NCBI GenBank assembly: GCA_028565635.1 | Contig: JAOXYB010026757.1 | Span: 1 to 15,684, forward strand | DNA from: Phoronis ovalis | Taxonomy: Eukaryota > Phoronida > Phoronidae | Direction: 5' to 3' | Length of the DNA stretch: 15,684 bases | In this document: positions 9,630 to 15,684 of the stretch, in pieces | How the letters are laid out: every line of letters starts with the position of its first letter | Position numbering within the stretch: the first letter of the stretch is position 1 | Notes under the pieces: model-generated | Told to the model about the DNA's origin: nothing | The model's input: the letters and a program-made list of their open reading frames with translations, nothing else | Database searches by the model: none | Translations under genes and position numbers: made by a program

Positions 9630-10486
9630 TTAAAATTGTTATTATTTTGTATTATTGTTTTCTTGTTGTGTTTGTTTTTATGTTTCAGGAATAATAAAAG
9701 CCATATGCCTTATCAATAGGAATTCTTACAATACATCTAAGTTGCCATAAAGGATGTGTTAAATAATTTTTTTTAAATAGTGATACAATAGCCATTTTGA
9801 TACTAATAAAAGAGGCCAAAGGTTTTTATTTGAACGTTTTTGTAAGCATTTGTTTACACAAGAATAATCCTTTCTTCATATTTGCAGTTGATTATGTTGC
9901 CATAAAGAAAATCCTCAGGGTGCTATCAAAGAACAATCATGAAAAAGTTATATGAATGGCAATGTTGAAAGAAAAAACATAGAATAACATTCTTTACAAC
10001 AATATTTGCATCACATCAACATTTTACACCATAGTAATAGTATAATCACATGACAGTGAAGTAGTTTATGTTTCAACCTGAGATTTCATTCATCTGACGC
10101 TCCTGAAGCATACGTATATGAGCCAAGTACAAACTGATAAGCTATAAGCTATAAACTAATAACATACATGATTCGCTGTATCCCAGGTAGTAATTACTCC
10201 AATCTTCTGTTTGTTGTAATAGGAATATGTTGTTAACAAATTGTTTACCTAATCATACCGAAATAGAATGAGTGATAGTCCATGTTATCACATGTACTAC
10301 GGCTGGTTTGATGCGCCTCATGCATGAAGTAAAAATATATCCTTCTTCAAGATAAAAACACGAACACATTCAAAACAATAATTTCTTTTTTAGACCCTTT
10401 GTCATGTTAAGTATCCTAAACAGAAAACTGTACAAACTTATCTGTTTCTCTGCTGTAAGTATTAGTGTTTACTGGTAAAAGTAAAG
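9630..10486. other. 3' flank of the TPR gene
   Basis: This is AT-rich sequence downstream of the minus-strand TPR gene. The nearest canonical poly(A) signal for that gene is AATAAA on the minus strand at 9830-9825, about 660 bp past the stop. Variant signals (AGTAAA at 10473-10468, CATAAA at 10070-10065) are closer. Which of them is used cannot be told. No other gene was seen. Confidence 0.4.
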
Positions 10487-13400
10487 TTACTGCGGATAAA
10501 ACAGTTTGTACAGATCTGCGAAATATTGCACAGCAACGGATAACAACCTTTGACAAGCGTATTTCCGTAATTTATAAAGCATCGACATACGTTCAGTAAA
10601 ATGAGTATCTCCTTGTCCTGAAAAATGCACATGTCCTACGTCTATGCACTTTGTAACTGTAGCAATAAGCTTGTCATGACTTCCAATTTTAGTATAACAA
10701 CTTATATCTAACATCGATAATGTAATCATGTATGACTTACGGTTTCCAAGCCGGTAAAAAATATCTTCTTGAACATCCTTTGCTATCTGATAGGCTTCAC
10801 TGCTGCACTGTAGACAGTTCTCATAGTCCTCTGCGAGATCATAAGATGTTGCCAGAAAGAAAAGAGAATGAACAAACTGAAGTGATGATTTACCATACAA
10901 CTGTTGATGCATGTCTCTGTGCAGTACACGATATCTTAATGCTTCATGATTATTACCAAGCTGCTCGTAAGTACTTCCAATATTATTTAGTGATGATGCC
11001 ATGTCAGGATGAGCAACGTCCCCGAACAATTGTTTCCGCATATCTTTAGATTGGAGATGATATTTTAATGCCTCATGATTATTACCAAGATCACTGTAAG
11101 TATTTCCAATATTACTTAGTGATAATGCCAAGTCAGGATGAGCAACGTCCCCGAGCAATTGTTTCCGCATTTCTTTACCTTGGAGATGATATTTTAATGC
11201 TTCATGATAATTACCAAGAAGATTGTAAGTACTTCCAATATTATTTAGTGATGATGCCCTGTCAGGATGAGCAACGTCCCCGAACAATTGTTTGTACATA
11301 TCTTTACTTTGGAGATGATATTTTAATGCTTCATGATAATTATCAAGATTACTGTAAGTACTTCCAATATTATTTAGTGATGTTGCCATGTCAGGATGAG
11401 CAGCGTCCCCGAACAATTGTTTCTGCATTTCCTTACATTGCAGATAATATTTTAATGCTTCATGATTATTACCAAGAAGATTGTAAGTACTTCCAATATT
11501 ACCAAGTAATGATGCCATTTTAGGATGAGCAGCGTCCCCGAACAATTGTTTGTACATGCCTTTACTTTGGAGATTATATTTTAATGCTTCATGATGATTA
11601 CCAAGATGAATGTAAGTACCTCCAATATTATTTAGTGATGATGCCGTGTGGGGATGAGCAACGTTACGGAACAATTGTTTGCACATATCTTTACATTGGA
11701 GATGATATTTTAATGCTTCATGATAATTACCAAGATAACTGTAATTATTTCCAATATTATTTAGTGATGATGCCATTTCAGGATGAGCAGCGTCTCCGAA
11801 CAATTGTTTGCACATATCTTTACATTGGAGATGGTATTTTAATGCTTCATGGTTATTACCAAGATGAGTGTAAGTAACTCCAATATTATTTAGTGATGAT
11901 GCCATGACAGGATGAGCAACGTTACCGAACAATTGTTTCCACATTTCTTTACATTGGAGATGATATTTTAATGCTTCATGGGAATTACCAAGACCATTGT
12001 AAGCATTTCCAATACTATCTAGTAATGATGCCATGTCAGGATGAACAGCGTTACCAAACAATTGTTTCCGCATTTCTTTACATTGGAGATAATATTTTAA
12101 TGCTCCATGATAATTACCAAGAACAGTGTAATTATTTCCAATATTATTTAGTGATTTTGCCATGGCAGGATGAGCAACGTCCCCGAACAATTGTTTCTGC
12201 ATGTCTTTACATTGGAGACAACAATTTAATGCTTCATCAATATTACCAAGACCAGTGTAAATATTTCCAATATTATTGAGTATAATTGCCATGTCATGAC
12301 GAGCAGTGTCCCCGAACAATTGTTTCTGCATTTCTTTAGATTGGAGAAGATAGCTTAATGCTTCGTGATTATTTCCAAGTTGAATATAAGTACATCCAAT
12401 AGAAATGAATGTTGCTACCATGTCGGGATGAGGAATATTTCCATGTAGTTGTTTCAAGATTTCTTTACTCCGAAGATGATATTCTAATGCTTGTTGACAA
12501 TTACCTTGTTCTGCAGAGATAAAACCTAAAAGCTGTAATGAATCTATGTTACCAGCAGTAGCATCATGTTCACAGCATTCTTTTGCTTTGTCATATTGTC
12601 TCAATTTATAAAAAACCACTGCCCGGATACGTTTTGTGTCTTCATATAAATCTGTAGATGTTTGCAACTTAGTATCTTGCCTTAGTAGTTTAAAAACAAG
12701 AAGGTCTGTAAAAAACTCTGTCATTGGCAATATTGTAAAGTATAAGCGTATTAGAATATCAAAGTTATCTAAGTAAAATATATGCCTAGTTTCCTCTAAC
12801 AGGGACACACCTTTAAATTTTGGATTAATGGAAAGAGTCTCTTTTTGACCTTCATTTTGTAAATAAGTTTGCAAGCGTAAAATGATTACCAAAGAAATGG
12901 AAAACTGCATATTTTGACTTGCTCTTACTGTAACTGTTTTTCTGGATGCTAGCTCAGAACATATATGCCATGGTGTGATTCCTGAAAGTCCCAAACAGAT
13001 TTTCAAATTGCCTGCAATTAAAGTTGGTAAACGATATAGCTGTAATTTAACATTACTAAGAGTCAAATCATCTTCACGGAATAGCTTGTATTTTCCTAAA
13101 AAGGTTTTCACATCATCCAGAAATGTTAGTTTTGATATCAATTTCCTCTTTTTTGTTATTTCTGTTTTCATAGCTTCAATGTAAATATTTATTAGAGAAT
13201 CATCTCCATCCAATAAGTCAACAGTGGTTAAAATATCGGCCAAATGATATCCTTCTTTAAGTGCTAGGACTTCATTTTGAATTTTTGCCATATTCTCAGG
13301 CGTCATTATCAGTTCAATACCCGGTCTAGTTTCACCACCAACTTCTCGATCTGGCCTTCCTAGAGGTGTTTTGCAAGCCCATGGCATTGAACCATCAAAA

Positions 13401-14218
13401 CAGAGACCGTTACAAGTGACTGAATCATAGAACCAACTATCTTGTCCATCAAAATCATTTAGTGTCTTTATTGCAAGAGCTGGTAGTGTAGTTTCACCAA
13501 GATTTATCACAAAAATGTGCAACAAATGGGTTAAATTTCGAAAGTATTGTTTTGTACTTTCTTCTTCATTTTCTACTAGAATCGCAAACTCAATATCTGA
13601 ATAAGGTGTTAAATCTTTTCTTGCCCAGGATCCTAGCTCTAAGATAGCATACTTCACATGCGCAGGAGGCTTTCCTAGAATTCCATAACATTTAAGAAGC
13701 AACTTCTGAACAAATGTCTTCATTTCAATTTTTATGAATGTGAAAAGCTTTTGAATTTCGTCAGTTAATTCTTGTTCTTTCTGTATGCGTTCTTCATTTT
13801 TCATATCAATGCTGTAATTGTATTTTATGTCCTTCCAAATGATTTCAGTTTGTATTTTTATGTTTGATCTTATTTCTTTAAGGGTTGTTTTGTGGTCTTC
13901 GGAATAGCTCGCTGGTAGTTCAGTTGGAGAAAATGTCTTCCCAGTTATTAATTTCAAAAGTTGCTGTTCATTTTGTTTTATGCAATCTTCCAGTTCATTT
14001 TGCTGAGTTCCGGCTTTATTGCGGATCAATGCTGAATTATATAATGTTGCTGCCTTTGTAAAATCAAAATAATTTGTTGTGATTTTACCTGTCTCGCAAT
14101 ATACATTTCCCATTTGACGTAAAATGTTGGAATCTCTTTCTAAATCTTTATCGTACTCTTCTCTGAGCTCATCAGCTAGACCCTTTTCTAGCTTTGCAAG
14201 TTCTTCTACATTTGACAT
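10487..14218 (-). CDS. GlnD-like nucleotidyltransferase fused to a long TPR array
   Basis: This is a single uninterrupted frame of 1243 residues. Residues 1-190 are helical, with one TPR-like pair at about 33-68 and a charged coiled segment at about 140-175. Residues 190-216 hold the polymerase-beta-fold nucleotidyltransferase signature: G196-S197, then SDIE with D208 and E210 as metal ligands, in the GlnD-type context ARKDLTPYSDIE. FDGSMPWACKTPLGR (274-288) and ELIMTPENM (302-310) are further family blocks. Residues 340-520 are helical and resemble the substrate-domain region that follows the core in GlnD/DUF294 proteins (YRLPTL at 395-400). TPRs of the kinesin-light-chain type follow at 560-1118 (13 units), with a degenerate unit at 1119-1160 and an 83-residue tail. 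The start is fixed by a stop 13 codons upstream with no earlier ATG. The third catalytic carboxylate and the substrate are unknown. Nucleotide transfer is inferred from motifs. There is no signal peptide or membrane segment, so it is probably cytoplasmic. Confidence 0.9.
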   Translation of the reverse strand: MSNVEELAKLEKGLADELREEYDKDLERDSNILRQMGNVYCETGKITTNYFDFTKAATLYNSALIRNKAGTQQNELEDCIKQNEQQLLKLITGKTFSPTELPASYSEDHKTTLKEIRSNIKIQTEIIWKDIKYNYSIDMKNEERIQKEQELTDEIQKLFTFIKIEMKTFVQKLLLKCYGILGKPPAHVKYAILELGSWARKDLTPYSDIEFAILVENEEESTKQYFRNLTHLLHIFVINLGETTLPALAIKTLNDFDGQDSWFYDSVTCNGLCFDGSMPWACKTPLGRPDREVGGETRPGIELIMTPENMAKIQNEVLALKEGYHLADILTTVDLLDGDDSLINIYIEAMKTEITKKRKLISKLTFLDDVKTFLGKYKLFREDDLTLSNVKLQLYRLPTLIAGNLKICLGLSGITPWHICSELASRKTVTVRASQNMQFSISLVIILRLQTYLQNEGQKETLSINPKFKGVSLLEETRHIFYLDNFDILIRLYFTILPMTEFFTDLLVFKLLRQDTKLQTSTDLYEDTKRIRAVVFYKLRQYDKAKECCEHDATAGNIDSLQLLGFISAEQGNCQQALEYHLRSKEILKQLHGNIPHPDMVATFISIGCTYIQLGNNHEALSYLLQSKEMQKQLFGDTARHDMAIILNNIGNIYTGLGNIDEALNCCLQCKDMQKQLFGDVAHPAMAKSLNNIGNNYTVLGNYHGALKYYLQCKEMRKQLFGNAVHPDMASLLDSIGNAYNGLGNSHEALKYHLQCKEMWKQLFGNVAHPVMASSLNNIGVTYTHLGNNHEALKYHLQCKDMCKQLFGDAAHPEMASSLNNIGNNYSYLGNYHEALKYHLQCKDMCKQLFRNVAHPHTASSLNNIGGTYIHLGNHHEALKYNLQSKGMYKQLFGDAAHPKMASLLGNIGSTYNLLGNNHEALKYYLQCKEMQKQLFGDAAHPDMATSLNNIGSTYSNLDNYHEALKYHLQSKDMYKQLFGDVAHPDRASSLNNIGSTYNLLGNYHEALKYHLQGKEMRKQLLGDVAHPDLALSLSNIGNTYSDLGNNHEALKYHLQSKDMRKQLFGDVAHPDMASSLNNIGSTYEQLGNNHEALRYRVLHRDMHQQLYGKSSLQFVHSLFFLATSYDLAEDYENCLQCSSEAYQIAKDVQEDIFYRLGNRKSYMITLSMLDISCYTKIGSHDKLIATVTKCIDVGHVHFSGQGDTHFTERMSMLYKLRKYACQRLLSVAVQYFADLYKLFYPQ
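10865..12541 (-). repeat. Coding tandem array: 13 units of 129 bp (43 residues)
   Basis: The HEAL codon block (plus-strand GCTTCATG or a close variant) recurs at 10941, 11070, 11199 and so on to 12489, always exactly 129 bp apart: 12 intervals with no indel. The consensus is SLNNIGxxYxxLGNxHEALK, then YHLQCKEMxKQLFGDVAHPD, then MAS. The period is 43, one residue longer than the 42 of kinesin light chain, with the extra residue in the loop between helix B and the next helix A. The first unit (560-602) and the last (1076-1118) are the most diverged, as expected when homogenisation acts mainly on inner units. Confidence 0.95.
13571..13642 (-). other. Nucleotidyltransferase metal-site segment (residues 193-216)
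   Basis: The segment encodes LELGSWARKDLTPYSDIEFA and the end of the following beta strand. GS plus D-x-E is the hallmark of the polymerase beta nucleotidyltransferase superfamily, and A-R-K-D-L-x-P-Y-S-D-[IL] is typical of the GlnD/DUF294 branch. All the motif residues are intact, which argues for a functional metal site. Confidence 0.85.
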
Positions 14219-15101
14219 GATGAAAATAATTATGTTCAGCAGCCGAAAATAAACCTACACTTCAACTGTAATCCAATCGTTTCTAATAAACTCAATCGCA
14301 AACAATTCGCTGAATATATTCCCATAAATTCAAAAACGGAATAGCGGGAAAAGCCCAAGTCAGAATGTGGCTTATAGATAAAATAGTTTTTGATTCATAA
14401 AACTACATTGATGTACTTAATAGTTGAAACGGTCGTCTCATATAATATTTATAGTCTCTTATATATACTTTTTGCGCATGGTTACAATCAAGCACTGTAT
14501 ATGGACGGACATTGAACACTTCACATGTTATACAGCATACAAATGTATTTGTTTTAACAATTACCCTCCACATTTACTGGTTTCTGTAGTACGACTCCCT
14601 ATACTGTCTTGTAGAATATCTCTGCCGTTTTTGAAATACGTGAGGTACGTTTTGTATCCAGTCGACTCTGGCAGGTCAATAGACAGCAAAAAGTTAGTTT
14701 CTTCTTAGAGCAATTCGTTTTGATTCAGATGTCGGTATTCTTCGTTCATTCCATTTGTTTAAATAATAATTAAATTGTTTATTTAAAAATCACAGACTGT
14801 ACCGCTTGATACCTCGCTTGATTCCAGGACTTGTGGCGGCACTATACTCGTCTCAGTCTTTCTGCTTCAATGTGCATCAGTGTCAACAGCAGCACAAGGA
14901 ATGTGGTTTTACTTGCACCTTTGGATCACTTATTCATAATAATTTTGATTTAAATTAATTATGATCTTATTAATTCGTAGATAGCAATTATTTACTCTGT
15001 CCAAAACAACCTGAGTGTGTACAACTAACACTACAATCCATAAAATGAAACAGAAACACTCTTAAATTAGTGGAATGTTTTATTAGTCACAAAACTATTT
15101 A
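14219..15101. other. Intergenic stretch between divergent genes
   Basis: This is probably the 5' region of the TPR gene on the minus strand and of the signal-peptide gene on the plus strand. The 94-codon plus frame at 14424-14708 and a Cys-containing open stretch at about 14770-14957 match nothing I recognise. Transcription start sites cannot be placed. Confidence 0.4.
14446..14453 (-). promoter_or_regulatory. Candidate TATA box for the TPR gene
   Basis: The minus strand reads TATAAATA about 230 bp before the start codon. It is a perfect match to the TATA consensus, but such strings are frequent in AT-rich DNA, so support is weak. Confidence 0.2.
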
Positions 15102-15128
15102 ATGAATAATCAAAATGGATTGTACATT

Positions 15129-15210
15129 ATGACCCCTGGATTATGGCAAATTTTTATGCTTGCTTTAATTTTTCTATTATTCAGCGTTGGAAAACCCCAG
15201 AGTGACGCAG
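15129..15210 (+). CDS. First exon encoding a signal peptide, partial gene
   Basis: The frame starts MTPGLWQIFMLALIFLLFSV and continues GKPQSDA: a short polar start, a 13-residue hydrophobic core and a polar end, as in secretory signal peptides. It ends at a strong donor (GACGCAG|GTAAAT) in phase 1, the usual phase for an intron just after a signal peptide. Reading past the donor gives a stop within about 11 codons, consistent with an intron. An in-frame ATG at 15102 would add nine residues (MNNQNGLYI); the inner ATG gives the more typical signal peptide. The rest of the gene lies to the right, most likely beyond the window, so the mature protein is unknown. The gene diverges from the TPR gene, about 0.9 kb apart. 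Confidence 0.55.
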
Positions 15211-15299
15211 GTAAATCTTTTATTATTAGCAAAAATTAAACAATATAGACTGTATACACGGGATTGTATGGATTTCTTTTCTTTCTACTCTGTACCTAG

Positions 15300-15348
15300 T
15301 GCAAGCATACAATTGAGGTTATACGGGGGTTATTTATACACGCTTAAG
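15300..15348 (+). CDS. Possible exon, 49 nt, with strong splice borders
   Basis: A long pyrimidine-rich tract (TTTCTTTTCTTTCTACTCTG) leads to TACCTAG (AG at 15298-15299), and the segment ends at AAG|GTAATA. It is open throughout in only one frame (phase-2 start: ASIQLRLYGGYLYTLK), while the signal-peptide exon ends in phase 1. Joined directly, the two would give a stop after five codons. It may be skipped, an alternative exon, part of another transcript, or false. Confidence 0.25.
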
Positions 15349-15684
15349 GTAATAACGGACGCCCGGGAATCGACGGGACATTTGCTGCAAACATGCAATG
15401 CTAACTTAAGATTGGCCTAGTCACTGAATTATTAAGCAAAAATGATTATGAATATTTTTAGATAAATGAGGGTGTTAAGTATGAAGAGCAATTATTCAAT
15501 CAATCTTAGACAAAATGTATTTCACAATTTTAAACAACACTGGAGAAATGAACCTTCTACATGGCCCGGGGCCGTCAATATGAAAATGAGTACCCAAATG
15601 ATTTAATAAAAAAATTTCAAAACTTCAAAATGTAAAGTAATAAATAAAATTCATGTTTTAATGATTATGAAACATAATATTAAT
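15349..15684. other. Right edge, no supported gene
   Basis: The sequence is AT-rich towards the edge. The rest of the 77-codon frame that starts at 15187 runs to 15420 but shows no domain. It is probably intron of the signal-peptide gene. Confidence 0.3.

Noticed and set aside
10732-12279. Plus-strand open frames of 97-151 codons across the TPR array
   Set aside because: They are antisense shadows. The 129-bp unit is a multiple of three, so a stop-free antisense frame in one unit stays open in the next. The peptides simply repeat with the same period.
12975-13184. Plus-strand 69-codon frame
   Set aside because: It lies antisense inside the TPR gene, where the minus frame carries conserved domain sequence.
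14424-14708. Plus-strand 94-codon frame
   Set aside because: No domain or signal peptide; one or two frames of this length are expected by chance in this window.
14770-14957. Plus-strand Cys-containing open stretch (SFCFNVHQCQQQHKECGFTC)
   Set aside because: There is no start codon, no convincing splice borders and no recognised cysteine framework.
1-15684. Bacterial or phage defence system, CRISPR array, tRNA or rRNA genes
   Set aside because: No operon structure, direct-repeat/spacer array, tRNA cloverleaf or rRNA signature was seen. The splice sites and ZP domain point to an animal genome.

Overview
The window looks like nuclear DNA from an invertebrate animal, most plausibly a mollusc such as a bivalve. 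It is AT-rich by eye, has no operon layout or ribosome-binding sites, and carries split exons with GT/AG borders, microsatellites, a small transposon-like element, a piece of a zona pellucida (ZP) domain, and a large nucleotidyltransferase plus TPR protein of a kind common in marine invertebrates. The phylum call is an inference from domain content; no species-specific marker was recognised.

The only complete gene is at the right: an intronless 1243-codon reading frame on the minus strand (10487-14218). Its product has a helical N-terminus, a GlnD-like (DNA polymerase beta fold) nucleotidyltransferase core with the GS and DxE metal-site motifs, a helical substrate-domain-like region, and 13 kinesin-light-chain-like TPR units in an exact 129-bp register, then a short C-terminal tail. 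The repeat units are nearly alike except at a few helix A positions that in other TPR proteins face the ligand groove. This is the most interesting signal in the window.

Left of it, the plus strand at 2970-3189 holds a clear internal exon of a ZP-domain protein. A 45-nt exon at 3720-3764 continues it in matching phase, across an intron with a CAT/ATC microsatellite. The rest of that gene was not found convincingly; weak exon candidates lie at 4606-4662 and 5112-5168. At the right edge, 15129-15210 is a first exon encoding a signal peptide with a phase-1 splice donor, reading out of the window and diverging from the TPR gene.

The remaining sequence is mostly non-coding: a palindrome (171-215), a 22-bp-period minisatellite (460-605), a compact element with short inverted ends and internal direct repeats (1990-2346), degenerate tandem repeats (2660-2885), a 56-bp tandem duplication (6035-6149), and several low-confidence coding traces (minus strand 6609-7955 and 9432-9629; plus strand about 8690-8965). 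Nothing in the sequence links the TPR gene, the ZP gene and the signal-peptide gene functionally.
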